A DNA stretch of 64,000 nt from AP-15 sp963738185 (GCA_963738185.1 CAVTVA010000003.1:2976001-3040000); one strand, 5' to 3'. Positions 19,710 to 30,341 are shown, counted from the stretch's first letter. The notes: generated from the sequence alone by a model not told the origin. Program-made: numbers and translations.

Positions 19710-19815
19710 AATTGCTTCGCGGAGCCCGTCCTCGGGGCCGGCCGCAGGCCGGACCCGTGGGTTCGCAATGACCACCGTTGATGTCATCGCGAGGAGCGGA
19801 GCGACGAAGCAATCT
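19710..19815. repeat. Dispersed palindromic repeat (attgcttcgc / gcgacgaagcaat type), copy 1
   Basis: Inverted arms AATTGCTTCGCGGAG (from 19710) and GGAGCGGAGCGACGAAGCAAT (ending about 19813; 20 or fewer matching bases) flank inner pieces resembling TCGCAATGAC and GTCATCGCGAG. The same element in tighter form occurs at 39565-39637. Such bacterial interspersed palindromes are common between genes in alphaproteobacteria. This copy lies in the gap between the gentisate dioxygenase and the DapA-family gene. Confidence 0.75.
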
Positions 19816-19846
19816 CGCGTGTGACCGGGTGTTCTGATCTAGCGCT

Positions 19847-20779
19847 TTACTCCGCAGCGGCTCGCTGCTGGCGCTCGCCCAATGTAAAGCCAATCTTGGC
19901 GAGGTCGGCGATCAGCGCCGCCGATTGCGCCCGGTCGAGCGGCACGAGCGGCGGGCGCACCGTCGCCCAATCCGGATCGTCATGGAAATGCGCAACGATG
20001 CGCTTCAAGGCCGGCACCGCCGGATAGGCCAGCACGGTCTGGCGGACTTTCGTGACCTCGGCCTGCAGCGCTTCCGCCTGCGGCCCCTGCCAATTGGCGT
20101 AGAGCTTGGCGATGCCCGGCACGTTGATGTTGCCGGTCGAGGTGATGCAGCCGGCGCCTCCCTTACGCAGTGCCGCGAGCAGGAAACCCTCGGAGCCCGG
20201 AAAAACTGCAAACCCCGGATAGCGGTCGAGCAATGCTTCGGTGTTGCTCCAATCGCCGGAGCTGTCCTTCAACCCGACCACGGTCTGCGGGTAGGCCTTG
20301 ATCAGCCGGCCGACCAGGTCGAGCGAGTAGCCGACCACCGCCATCGGCGGGATGTGATAGAGATACATCCTGAGTGCCGCCGAGCCGGCCTTGTCGATCA
20401 CGTTCGAAATAAACGCAAAAATCCCGTCGTCGCTGACCGGCTTGTAATAGAAGGGCGGCAGCATCAAGACGCCGCCGCAGCCATGCCCGATCGCGTGCCG
20501 CACCAGGGTCGCCGCATCGGTCATCGCGCAGGCGCCGGTTCCGGGCATCAGCTTTTCGGCCGGGATGCCGGCCGCGACCAGCTGGTCGAGCAATGCCATG
20601 CGCTCGCCGGGCGACATCGAATTGGCTTCGCTGGTCGTGCCGAAAATCGCCAGCCCGCCGGCTCCCTGGTCGAGCAGAAACCGGCAATAGGCGATATACC
20701 GCCCGGCATCGGGCTCGCCCGCCGCGGTGAACGGGGTCAAGACGGGGACAAGCACCCCGTGAAACGGCTGCGCTGGCAT
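19847..20779 (-). CDS. Dihydrodipicolinate synthase (DapA) family aldolase
   Basis: The 310-residue protein is a class I (beta/alpha)8 aldolase of the DapA/NAL family. It has the N-terminal GVLVPVLTPF strand, the IFGTTSEANSMS loop, the YLYHIPP segment with the catalytic Tyr and the Schiff-base Lys in VGLKDSSGDW. The GTTSEA loop in place of GTTGE and the catabolic neighbours point to a pyruvate-dependent aldolase or dehydratase of sugar or aromatic catabolism rather than lysine synthesis. The exact substrate is unknown. The start at 20779 begins just before the first strand. Confidence 0.82.
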   Translation of the reverse strand: MPAQPFHGVLVPVLTPFTAAGEPDAGRYIAYCRFLLDQGAGGLAIFGTTSEANSMSPGERMALLDQLVAAGIPAEKLMPGTGACAMTDAATLVRHAIGHGCGGVLMLPPFYYKPVSDDGIFAFISNVIDKAGSAALRMYLYHIPPMAVVGYSLDLVGRLIKAYPQTVVGLKDSSGDWSNTEALLDRYPGFAVFPGSEGFLLAALRKGGAGCITSTGNINVPGIAKLYANWQGPQAEALQAEVTKVRQTVLAYPAVPALKRIVAHFHDDPDWATVRPPLVPLDRAQSAALIADLAKIGFTLGERQQRAAAE

Positions 20780-20914
20780 TATGCGGCTCCTTTCGGCCAA
20801 GCTGTGCCCATCGCCGCAATAAGCGACGCCACTGCTGCCGCAGTCAAGCCGAGAGCCCGCCCATTTCCGTCCCGGCGGCCCCTCCGCGGCTCCGCCAACG
20901 CTTGGCCGACGCGA

Positions 20915-22339
20915 TCAGCCGGGGCGCACGTACTCGTAATTGGCCGGCAGATTGTCGATGCCGATCTCGGGGGGTGCGATCCAGCCGGCCATCCGGCCCG
21001 GCTCGGTCACGCGCTGCATCAGCGATTTGACAAAAGCGCGGTCGCTCATCGGTCGGCAGCCAGCAGCTCCGCCGCGCATGCCATTCCTCCTCGCGATCGG
21101 GTTGCCCCGCGGGTCGGTGCGGGTGTTGGCCCAGACCCCGACCGAGCGGCGAAAGCGCGGGCTTGGCAGGGCCAGGCGGAAATCGTAGCCGGCTTCGGCG
21201 ATCAGCCGGTTCCAGCGCCCGATGCCGATCGCGCAATCCTTGATATAGGCGAGCCGCGTGACCTCGTTGATCGCGTTGCGCAGCGGCACCTCTTCGGGGA
21301 TGACGCCGCCCTTCCGGTCGGGCATGTCGAGGCGCAGGCGCTGGCCCAAGGCGACATGATCCTCAAACCGCGTCTCGTCGGGGCGCCCCTTGATGCCGGT
21401 CGCGAAATAGCTCGCCGCGTTGGACGAGATTTCGGCCCCGAACAGGTCGAGCGACGAGCTGAACCAGAAATTCACATAGCGCTGCAAGCTCGGCAGGTCG
21501 ATTGCACCCGCGGCCCTCACATCGTCGGGATCCTCGCTGCCGCAGGCCTTCATCTGTTCGAGCGTGCGCCTGACCACGCGGGTGATGCCGCTGGTGCCGA
21601 CAAACATGTGGTAGGCTTCCTCGGTCAGCATGAACCGGCAGGTCCGCGACAGCGGATCAAACGCGCTCTCGGCCAGGCTCTTGAGCTGAAAGCGCCCGTC
21701 GCGGTCGGTGAAATAGGTGAACATAAAGAAGCTCAGCCAATCCTCGATCGGCTCGTTGAAGGTGCCGAGGATGCGCGGCTTGTCAGGATCGCCCGAGTGG
21801 CGCGACAGCAACTCCTCAGCCTCCTCGCGCCCGTCGCGGCCGAAATAGGCGTGCAGCAAATAAACCATCGCCCACAAATGGCGGCCTTCCTCGACATTGA
21901 CCTGAAAGAGGTTGCGCAGATCGTAGAGCGAGGGGCAGGTCAAGCCCAGCAGCCGCTGCTGCTCGACCGAGGCGGGTTCCGTGTCGCCCTGGGTCACGAT
22001 CAGCCGGCGCAGGGTCGAGCGATATTCGCCCGGCACCTGCTGCCACACCTTCTCGCCAAGCGCGTCGCCAAAGCCGATCCGCCGGTCCGGCACTGGGTCC
22101 GCGAGAAAAATCCCCCAGCGGTATTCGGGCATCCGGACCATGCCGTATGTGGCCCAGCCTTCGGCATCGACCGCGGTCGCGGTGCGCAGATAGACCTGCG
22201 CACGTTGCGAGCCGCTCGGCCCCATTTGGCACCACCAGTCGAGAAACCGCGGCTGCCAATGTTCGAGCGCCCTATGCAATGCACGGTTGTCGTCGAGCCC
22301 GACATTGTTCGGGATCTGCTCCCGGTAGTCGATCGTCAT
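20915..22339 (-). CDS. boxB: Benzoyl-CoA 2,3-epoxidase subunit BoxB, with a compensated double frameshift
   Basis: BoxB is the di-iron oxygenase that, with the reductase BoxA, converts benzoyl-CoA to its 2,3-epoxide. The 474-residue frame has the family features: MGPSGSQRAQVYLRTA, di-iron ligands in VNVEEGRHLWAMVY and LTEEAYHMFVG, and the C-terminal DRAFVKSLM and EYVRPG. Between about 21048 and 21096 the local sequence only matches the family (EEEWHARRS, CWLPTDE) one frame over, so two opposite one-base indels appear to cancel. The start has a GGGGAGGGG ribosome site. boxC lies just upstream. No boxA is seen in the window. Confidence 0.92.
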   Translation of the reverse strand: MTIDYREQIPNNVGLDDNRALHRALEHWQPRFLDWWCQMGPSGSQRAQVYLRTATAVDAEGWATYGMVRMPEYRWGIFLADPVPDRRIGFGDALGEKVWQQVPGEYRSTLRRLIVTQGDTEPASVEQQRLLGLTCPSLYDLRNLFQVNVEEGRHLWAMVYLLHAYFGRDGREEAEELLSRHSGDPDKPRILGTFNEPIEDWLSFFMFTYFTDRDGRFQLKSLAESAFDPLSRTCRFMLTEEAYHMFVGTSGITRVVRRTLEQMKACGSEDPDDVRAAGAIDLPSLQRYVNFWFSSSLDLFGAEISSNAASYFATGIKGRPDETRFEDHVALGQRLRLDMPDRKGGVIPEEVPLRNAINEVTRLAYIKDCAIGIGRWNRLIAEAGYDFRLALPSPRFRRSVGVWANTRTDPRGNPIARRNGMRGGAAGCRPMSDRAFVKSLMQRVTEPGRMAGWIAPPEIGIDNLPANYEYVRPG

Positions 22340-22361
22340 GTCCCCTCCCCGATGCGCCGCT

Positions 22362-23987
22362 CTATACCCGCGTGCGATCGAACCGCGCCTTGGCGCCGCC
22401 CCCGTAGGATTTGAGCGCGCCCTGCTCGCCGGTCGCGTTCGGCCGCGAGAAGACCCAGTTCTGCCATGCCGAGAGCCGGCCGAAAATCTTGGTCGCCTGG
22501 GTTTCGGCCCCGGCAAAGCGCAAATTCGCCTCCATCCCGGAGAGCGCGTCCGGCGACAGGCTGGCGCGTTCTTCGAGCGCGAGCCGGATCTCGTCATCCC
22601 AGTCGAGCGCGTCCGGCGCGACGGTAACGAGGCCGCGATCGAGCGCCGCGTGGGCGTCGAGCCGCGTGCCGGTCAATGGCTCCAGTGCTTCGGCGGCGGC
22701 CGCGTCGTTGAACCGAGTCGCCAACCGGGTCCGGCCGTTACCCATTTCGAGATCACGGAAGTTGAGCGCGCCCAGCGCGATGGCCGGCCCGTCCAACAGC
22801 ATGTAGCTGCGATCGGCGGCGAGCGCCAATTCGTAAAGGCTGCCGGCAAAGCACGAGCCGTCGTCGATCACCGCGAAGAGGCTGCGCGACGACACGTCCA
22901 GCCGCTGCAAGGTGCGGCGCAGCAGGCCGATCGTTTCGCGCACGAACCAGTGGTTTCGGTGCTCGGCCATGGCCGCGTCGCAGGCCAGCACGGCATTCAT
23001 GTCGCCGCGGGTCTTCAGCACCAGGGTGCCGATCTCGGGTTCGTTGGCGCGCAGCAGCAATAGCGCGTCGTCCAATTCACGGGCTACCGCCAGCGGCCAC
23101 CAGCGCGCACCGGCGGCGAGGATCTCGGCCAAGTCGCTCGGCGCCTTCTCGCGACACGGCCCGGTCACGGTGACCGTCGCCACCCGAGTGTCGCGGGCGA
23201 GCGCCACCTCGACCCAGCGGTAATGATAGCCGGCGGCGTCGATGCGGCGTTCGAGGGGGGTAAGCGCGACGCCGACGGCGCCGGCCGGGCGGTCGCTCTC
23301 GGCCGCCAGCGCCTCGGCGCGCTCGGCGACCAGCCGGTGAAACCGCGCCGGCGGTGCTACGTGATCGACCAGCCCCCATGCCCGAGCGCGCTCGGCGCGC
23401 ACCCCTTCAGCCGTGGTGCAGAACAAATCGGCGAGGTCGCGCCGCACCTTGCGCTTATCGACGAGCCGGGTCAGCCCGCCGGTGCCGGGCAAGACCCCGA
23501 GCAGCGCCACCTCGGGCAGGCTGACCGTGCTCGAGCGGTCGTCGACCATGACGATCTCGTCGCAGGCGAGCGCCAGCTCATAGCCGCCGCCGGCGCAGGC
23601 GCCATTGACCGCGGCGAGGAATTTGAGCCCGGAATGGGCGCTCGAATCTTCGATGCCGTTGCGGGTCTCGTTGGTGAACTTGCAGAAATTGACTTTTTGC
23701 GCGTGGCTCGCCTGAGCCAGCATATAGATGTTGGCGCCCGACGAGAACACCCGCTCCTTGCCGCTGGTGATGACGACGACCCGCGCCTCGGGATGCTCGA
23801 AACGGATGCGGTTTAGCGCGTCGGCCAGTTCGATATCGACGCCGAGATCGTACGAATTGAGCTTGAGCCGATAACCCGGCTCGATCCCGCCCTCTTCGGC
23901 GACGTCGAGCGCGAGGGTCGCGACCGGATCGTCGAACGACAGCATCCAGTGACGGTAGCGGCTCGGCTCAGTGTCGAACTCGATCAT
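22362..23987 (-). CDS. boxC: 2,3-epoxybenzoyl-CoA dihydrolase BoxC
   Basis: BoxC opens the epoxide ring made by BoxBA, releasing formate and 3,4-dehydroadipyl-CoA semialdehyde. The 541-residue protein has two crotonase-like halves. The first contains VVITSGKERVFSSGANI, the AAVNGACAGGGYELALACD oxyanion segment and LPEVALLGVLPGTGGLTR; the second contains DDGSCFAGSLYELALAADR. The C-terminal SAWQNWVFSRPNATGE is typical for BoxC. It precedes boxB by 22 bp on the minus strand, so they are co-transcribed. Confidence 0.94.
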   Translation of the reverse strand: MIEFDTEPSRYRHWMLSFDDPVATLALDVAEEGGIEPGYRLKLNSYDLGVDIELADALNRIRFEHPEARVVVITSGKERVFSSGANIYMLAQASHAQKVNFCKFTNETRNGIEDSSAHSGLKFLAAVNGACAGGGYELALACDEIVMVDDRSSTVSLPEVALLGVLPGTGGLTRLVDKRKVRRDLADLFCTTAEGVRAERARAWGLVDHVAPPARFHRLVAERAEALAAESDRPAGAVGVALTPLERRIDAAGYHYRWVEVALARDTRVATVTVTGPCREKAPSDLAEILAAGARWWPLAVARELDDALLLLRANEPEIGTLVLKTRGDMNAVLACDAAMAEHRNHWFVRETIGLLRRTLQRLDVSSRSLFAVIDDGSCFAGSLYELALAADRSYMLLDGPAIALGALNFRDLEMGNGRTRLATRFNDAAAAEALEPLTGTRLDAHAALDRGLVTVAPDALDWDDEIRLALEERASLSPDALSGMEANLRFAGAETQATKIFGRLSAWQNWVFSRPNATGEQGALKSYGGGAKARFDRTRV

Positions 23988-24002
23988 CGGAACTAAAGTT
24001 CA

Positions 24003-24917
24003 TCACACCGCGTCGACCGATGCAACATCCTTCATCACGCGATGCGGCAGTGCGGCCAACAGGCTGTGGAAACTGGCCTCGATGGTGCGCTCCGAAGTAT
24101 CGACCGTCGCATCGGCCCTGGTGTAGAGCGGATTGCGCGCGGCGAGAATGCGGTGCAGGTCGGCCATCGCCTCCTTGTTGTCGGCGTTGCCGGCCATCGG
24201 GCGCAGATCGCCCTGCGCCCGCACCCGCTGCATGTGCTCTGCCGGCGAGGCCTTGAGCCAGACCGTAAAGCACTGCGTCAAGAGCCGCGCGAAGGTGGCG
24301 GCCTCGGCGACCAGGCTGCCGCCGGCGGCGAGCACAAAGCTCGGATGGCCCGCAAGGACTGCGTCAAGCATGCGACGTTCGCTGCGGCGATAAGCCGGCT
24401 GCCCATAGAGCGCGAAAATCTCGCCCAGCGACAGGCCAAAATCATGCTCGATCTCGGTATCGAGCTCGATAAACGGCACCGCCAGATGGCGAGCAAGACG
24501 GCTGCCCAAGGTCGATTTACCCGCGCCACGCAACCCGATCAGCGCAATCCGGCGTTGCCGCGGAGCATCCTGCGGCAAGGCAAAGCGCTGGGCGAGCAAG
24601 GCGCGCGCCTCGGCCAGCTGTTCGGGCGTAAGCCGGCGCAGCAGGTCGAGCGCCGATTCCAATTCGGCCGGCGCGCCGGGCTCGTCGCCGACCAGTCGCG
24701 CCAGGGGCTGGTTCAGCGCCTCGGCGACGCGGCGCAACAGCGCGATCGAAATGTTGCCCTTGCCGCCTTCGAGCTGCGCCAGATAGCGTTCCGACAGCCC
24801 GGCATCGCGAGCCAGAATCTTGCGAGTCATGCCGCGCCGCGCGCGCTCCTCGCGCACTCGCTCGCCAAGCTGAGCGAGGTAGCCATTCTGGTCAGCGAGT
24901 CGTGGCGCGAGGGTCAT
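24003..24917 (-). CDS. boxR: BoxR/BzdR-type regulator (HTH plus shikimate-kinase-like domain)
   Basis: The 304-residue protein joins an N-terminal XRE helix-turn-helix (GERVREERARRGMTRK, then ARDAGLSERYLAQLEGGKG) to a C-terminal shikimate-kinase-like domain with the P-loop LIGLRGAGKST. BzdR and BoxR proteins with this architecture repress benzoate genes and release DNA on binding benzoyl-CoA in the kinase-like domain. It lies directly upstream of boxC with a 15-bp gap and divergent from the benzoate-CoA ligase gene, so it likely controls both directions. Confidence 0.9.
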   Translation of the reverse strand: MTLAPRLADQNGYLAQLGERVREERARRGMTRKILARDAGLSERYLAQLEGGKGNISIALLRRVAEALNQPLARLVGDEPGAPAELESALDLLRRLTPEQLAEARALLAQRFALPQDAPRQRRIALIGLRGAGKSTLGSRLARHLAVPFIELDTEIEHDFGLSLGEIFALYGQPAYRRSERRMLDAVLAGHPSFVLAAGGSLVAEAATFARLLTQCFTVWLKASPAEHMQRVRAQGDLRPMAGNADNKEAMADLHRILAARNPLYTRADATVDTSERTIEASFHSLLAALPHRVMKDVASVDAV

Positions 24918-24926
24918 GCTTGACCC

Positions 24927-24948
24927 AGCATACCAGAACTATAATGCT
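24927..24948 (+). promoter_or_regulatory. Predicted promoter/operator between boxR and the benzoate-CoA ligase gene
   Basis: The 66-bp divergent gap contains a perfect TATAAT (24940-24945) for the plus strand. It is overlapped by an inverted repeat with arms AGCAT (24927-24931) and ATGCT (ending 24948). The placement of a dyad across the -10, next to a BoxR-type gene, fits a repressor site. The assignment to BoxR is an inference, and a good -35 at 17 bp is not seen. Confidence 0.4.
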
Positions 24949-24983
24949 TTCCATCAGGGTTCGGCCGGGATAGGAGCGCGCCG

Positions 24984-26538
<1,555 letters not shown>

Positions 26539-26588
26539 ACCCGACGCAGAAGCGGTTGATCGCATCGCAATCATTCTGGGTCAGGCTC

Positions 26589-27152
26589 TCAGCCAAAGCC
26601 CGCATGCCCGATCGCGATATTGACGCCGATCGCGACCAGCGCAATTCCGCCGACGATTTCCGCGAGGCGGCCATATTTTTCGCCGATGACGCGCCCGAGG
26701 AGCACGCCGAGCGTCGTCATCGCAAAGGTTGCCAGCCCGATCGCCAGCGCTGGCGCGACAATGCCGACGCCGATCAGCGCCAGGGTCACGCCCACCGCCA
26801 TCGCATCGATGCTGGTGCCGATCGCGGTCATCACCAGTAGCCGGGTCGAATGGCGCTTTGGCCGCTTGTCGTCGGCGCCGCGCCGCAACCCGTCCCAGAT
26901 CATCTTGGCGCCGATCGCGCCGAGCAGGGCAAAGGCGAGCCAGCGGTCGATGGCGGCGATATAGACGCTGGCGGCGGTGCCGAGGCCCCAGCCGATCGCC
27001 GGCATGGCCGCCTCCACCAAGCCGAAAATCAGGCCGCAGCGCAGCGCCTCGCCCAAGGGCGGGCGGTCGAGCGCCGCACCTTTGCCGAGCGCCGCTGCGA
27101 AAGCGTCGGCCGACATGCTGAAGGCGAGAACGACAATGCCGAGGAGGCTCAT
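26589..27152 (-). CDS. mntP: Manganese efflux pump MntP
   Basis: The 187-residue membrane protein has six predicted helices and the two acidic MntP motifs: AFSMSADAFAAALGKG in helix 1 and TSIDAMAVGVTLA in helix 4. MntP exports Mn(II) from the cytosol. The start at 27152 places the first helix directly at the N-terminus; the frame upstream of it is leader sequence. A manganese riboswitch lies 66 bp upstream, so Mn likely switches it on. Confidence 0.93.
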   Translation of the reverse strand: MSLLGIVVLAFSMSADAFAAALGKGAALDRPPLGEALRCGLIFGLVEAAMPAIGWGLGTAASVYIAAIDRWLAFALLGAIGAKMIWDGLRRGADDKRPKRHSTRLLVMTAIGTSIDAMAVGVTLALIGVGIVAPALAIGLATFAMTTLGVLLGRVIGEKYGRLAEIVGGIALVAIGVNIAIGHAGFG

Positions 27153-27217
27153 CTGCGGGGCTCGCCGGACCAGATCAGCACGCGAACAGGGCCGGCCGGA
27201 GCGGCTCCCGGACGCGT

Positions 27218-27330
27218 ACTGGTCTCGCCACGCAGGAGCATTCGCTCCTACCGGCCGTGCCACGCGCCATGGCGCGAGCTTGTTGACACGGCCCCGCCGG
27301 GAAAATGGCGGAAGCTACTCCCCAATCAGG
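27218..27330 (-). promoter_or_regulatory. yybP-ykoY (Mn2+) riboswitch upstream of mntP
   Basis: Read on the minus strand, the element opens with the conserved GGGGAGTAGC (27314-27324) and closes with GGCGAGACCAG (27219-27229). Flanking bases pair as P1 (ATTGG with CCAGT). Between them lie a short GC hairpin (CCGCC/GGCGG), an arm with GCCGTG/CACGGC and a third hairpin GTAGGAGC/GCTCCTGC. Both conserved internal loops and the three-way layout match the yybP-ykoY class, which binds Mn(II) and commonly controls mntP. Confidence 0.85.
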
Positions 27331-27425
27331 CCCAAATACGGTCTGACCTCGGCGCTGTCAACCGGCTGGCCGCAGAAACCCAGGCCGTACGTATCCGGCG
27401 CGGCGGGTCCGACAGCGCAGTGCGC

Positions 27426-28313
27426 TCAGCCGGAGAAATGGCGCAGCAGCCAGCTCAGCGTCTGATCGGGCGCCTCCTCCGGCACGTAATGGCCGCAGGG
27501 CAGCGCGCCACCCGAGGCATCGGTCGCGTATCCGCGTTGCCAGACCGCCAGCACGTCGCCGTGGACGCCCGCGGTGTGGCTCTTCGCGCCCCAAATCACC
27601 AGCAACGGAACAGTGATCTTATGCCCGGCCACAAAATCGGCCGTGTCCATCGCCAAGTCGCAGGTGGCGCAGGCGCGGTAATCGGCGCACGAGCCCTTGA
27701 TCGTCTTCCAGTTGAAGCAGCGCACATATTCGGCAAACGCCGCCGGATCGAAGATGCCGAGACCGATGCCGGGCTTGGACAATTTCTGTTCCATGAACCA
27801 CTGTGCCGGCACGCCGGCCAGCATCCGCTCGGGAAAGTCATAAGACTGGGCCATCAGCGCCCAATGCCACGAGCGCAAGGCCCAGTCTTTTGAAGTGTGG
27901 GTCCAGATGTGGTGGTTGGGCAGGATGTCGATCAACGCCGCGCGCTTGACCCGAAGGGGATGGTCGAGGCACATGCGGGCGGTGGTGCGGGCGCCGCGAT
28001 CGTGCCCGGCGACAAAGAATTCGCGATAGCCGAGCTGTTCCATCACCTCGACCTGGTCCTGGGCCATCGCCCGGAACGAATAGTTGATGTTGTTGTCGCC
28101 GGCCTCGTCGGGGCCGACGCTGTCGCCGTAGCCGCGCAGATCGGATGCTACGACGTGAAACCGCTCGGCGAGGCGCGGCGCGATCTTCCCCCACGAAGCA
28201 TGGGTCAACGGATTGCCGTGCAGCAGCAACAGCGGCGGGCCGTCGCCGCCATGGCGCAGATTGATCCGCGCGCCCGAAGTTTCGATCTCGGTCTGGGTGA
28301 ATCCCTCGAACAT
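27426..28313 (-). CDS. Fluoroacetate dehalogenase-type alpha/beta hydrolase
   Basis: The 295-residue protein aligns by memory with the Rhodopseudomonas palustris RPA1163 fluoroacetate dehalogenase with a constant offset of about five. Nucleophile D105 and carboxylate-binding R106 and R109 (GHDRGART), catalytic D129 (LIDILP), H275 (CGHYVPEEAP) and the halide pocket H150, W151 and Y212 are all present. Such enzymes hydrolyse fluoroacetate or other haloacetates to glycolate and halide. The start at 28313 has an AGGAAAC ribosome site. It lies upstream of the mntP riboswitch on the same strand. Activity on fluoroacetate rather than chloroacetate is an inference. Confidence 0.82.
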   Translation of the reverse strand: MFEGFTQTEIETSGARINLRHGGDGPPLLLLHGNPLTHASWGKIAPRLAERFHVVASDLRGYGDSVGPDEAGDNNINYSFRAMAQDQVEVMEQLGYREFFVAGHDRGARTTARMCLDHPLRVKRAALIDILPNHHIWTHTSKDWALRSWHWALMAQSYDFPERMLAGVPAQWFMEQKLSKPGIGLGIFDPAAFAEYVRCFNWKTIKGSCADYRACATCDLAMDTADFVAGHKITVPLLVIWGAKSHTAGVHGDVLAVWQRGYATDASGGALPCGHYVPEEAPDQTLSWLLRHFSG

Positions 28314-28480
28314 GTTTCCTGCTCCGCGTTGGCCGCGGCACATCCTACTCCGATCGCGGCGCCCGGATAGCCGCGAGGCCAACCGGCTTGCCACCAGGGA
28401 GATCAGTGCTGTAGAGTAATTCTGCTTATGGTTAACGGCGGCCGCGATCCACTGATGCGTTCTCAATTCGGGAGGGGGAC

Positions 28481-30076
28481 ATGCGGATTCGGCTGATAGG
28501 TCTGCTGCTGTCGGCTTTGTCGCTGCCGATCGGCGCCTTGGCTGCGCAACTACCGCCCGGCAGCATAAAAACGGTCGGGACGGCGCATTCGCACTCTGTG
28601 TCGTTGCCGCTGACCAGGATGACCCGTTGCCCGGCGGCGCCGGCATCAACGGCGCCGGTCGTCGAGGGGCGACTGCCGCCGACAATCCTCGATTTCGAGG
28701 GGATCGATGTGGCAGAGCTCGCCGGCGGTTGCAGTCTTTCTCCGGAGGCGTCCGACGACAGCGGGGCTGCTGGCCCGCATCATTTCGTGCAGGTCGTCAA
28801 TGTCGCCCTGGCGGTTTTCGACAAGGCCGGCAAGCGGCTCGCCGGCCCGATCGCGACGACGACCTTTTGGGCGAACCAGCCCGATTGCGGCGGCAACCAA
28901 GTGTGGACCAATTCGGTCGTCATCTATGATCGCCAGGCAGACCGCTGGGTGATCAGCCGCCCCGGCGGGCTGCCGCACGGCGCCGATTTGTGCCTCGCAG
29001 TGTCGCAGACCTCGGACCCGACCGGCCGCTGGGACGAATACGCGTTTGAAGTCAACAATGCACAAAACAAGCTCGACAACTTCTTCAACGATTATCCGAA
29101 GATCAGCGCCTGGCCGCCTGGATCGTATTTCGCCACCGCTGATCCGAACAAGATCTTCAGCGGCCTCGGCAACACGATCACCGCGTTCGATCGGACGGCG
29201 ATGCTGGCCGGCAAGGCTGCACCCGGCTATGTGACCTTTTTCGTGCCGGCGCCGGTGCCGGCCAATGGGGTCGCGCACAGCCACATGCTGCCCGCCAATC
29301 TCGACGGCAAGGCCTTGGCGCCCGCGGGCGCCCCCGGCTACATCGTTCAGGTGCAGGACAAGAACTGGGGATTTCCGGCCGGCCGCCTTCAAATCTACGA
29401 GTTTCGCGTCGATTGGAACAAGCCCGCAGCGGCAAGTCTGACGCCGACGACGAGCCTCAGCCCCAAAGCATTCAACACCAACGCCTGCCCGTGGAACAAC
29501 GGCGCCGGTCAATCCTGCATAGCCCAGCCGCAAGGGCCGGCGCTCAATTCGCTGTCCTACGGCTATATGATGTTCCGCTTGGCATACCGTAACTTCGGGT
29601 CGCACCAGAGCCTCGTTCTGAACCATACCGTGGCCGCGGATGGAGACCCGAGCCACAACCATGCCGGCATCCGCTGGTACGAGCTGCGCAAGACCACGAG
29701 AACGCCGTGGTCAATCTATCAGCAGGGGACCTATGCGCCGAACGCCAATGACCGCTGGCTCGGCAGCATCGCGATGGATCGGGTCGGTGACATCGCCCTG
29801 GGGTTTGACGTCTCGAGCGCCGCCAAATACCCGTCGATCCATTATGCAAGCCGACGGCCGAACGATCCGCTGGGCCAGCTGCCGCGCGGCGAGGTCTCGA
29901 TCGTCGAAGGGCACGGCGCCCAGCTCGGCTCGATTTTCTTCGGCGACTACAGTGATATGACCATTGATCCCAGAGACGACTGCACTTTCTGGTACACAAA
30001 TACCTATTATCCAAAGACGACGTCCTCGAATATCTGGCACACAAGGATCGCCGCTTTCAAATTCCCCGGCTGTTGA
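28481..30076 (+). CDS. Large secreted protein, function unknown
   Basis: I do not recognise a named family. The 531-residue product has a clear Sec signal peptide (cleavage near LAA at 22) and no later membrane segment. The body alternates short beta-rich segments with Trp/Tyr-rich patches and Asp/Asn turns (SVVIYDRQADRWVIS, GSIAMDRVGDIALGFD, FFGDYSDMTIDP), suggestive of a beta-propeller-like exported protein. The repeated aspartate turns could bind calcium, which is a guess. It stands alone, divergent from the dehalogenase gene, with a GGAGGGGGAC ribosome site. Confidence 0.75.
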   Translation: MRIRLIGLLLSALSLPIGALAAQLPPGSIKTVGTAHSHSVSLPLTRMTRCPAAPASTAPVVEGRLPPTILDFEGIDVAELAGGCSLSPEASDDSGAAGPHHFVQVVNVALAVFDKAGKRLAGPIATTTFWANQPDCGGNQVWTNSVVIYDRQADRWVISRPGGLPHGADLCLAVSQTSDPTGRWDEYAFEVNNAQNKLDNFFNDYPKISAWPPGSYFATADPNKIFSGLGNTITAFDRTAMLAGKAAPGYVTFFVPAPVPANGVAHSHMLPANLDGKALAPAGAPGYIVQVQDKNWGFPAGRLQIYEFRVDWNKPAAASLTPTTSLSPKAFNTNACPWNNGAGQSCIAQPQGPALNSLSYGYMMFRLAYRNFGSHQSLVLNHTVAADGDPSHNHAGIRWYELRKTTRTPWSIYQQGTYAPNANDRWLGSIAMDRVGDIALGFDVSSAAKYPSIHYASRRPNDPLGQLPRGEVSIVEGHGAQLGSIFFGDYSDMTIDPRDDCTFWYTNTYYPKTTSSNIWHTRIAAFKFPGC

Positions 30077-30341
30077 GGTCAATAGAAGAACGGGAGAGCG
30101 CGGGGGGCGGGCGCCGCGACGCTGGCCTGAAGCTGCATGCCGCAGAGCGCTCGCCGGCATCGCGCCATCCGAGCGATTGCGTTCATAAATCATGCTTGGC
30201 GTCGATCGGCCCGCCAGAATCCGGGCGAGCGGCATTGCCGACCCGACAGACGGCTCTCCGGTACGCGCCGCGGCCCTATCCATCGCTTTGCTGATATGGT
30301 ATTGGCAGCGCGCTTTATGCAAAATCCCGCGCCGCCGCGGA

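Noticed and set aside
20844..21236. Minus-strand frame overlapping the boxB end as a separate gene
   Set aside because: It only matches BoxB over the short stretch between two compensating indels; it is part of boxB.
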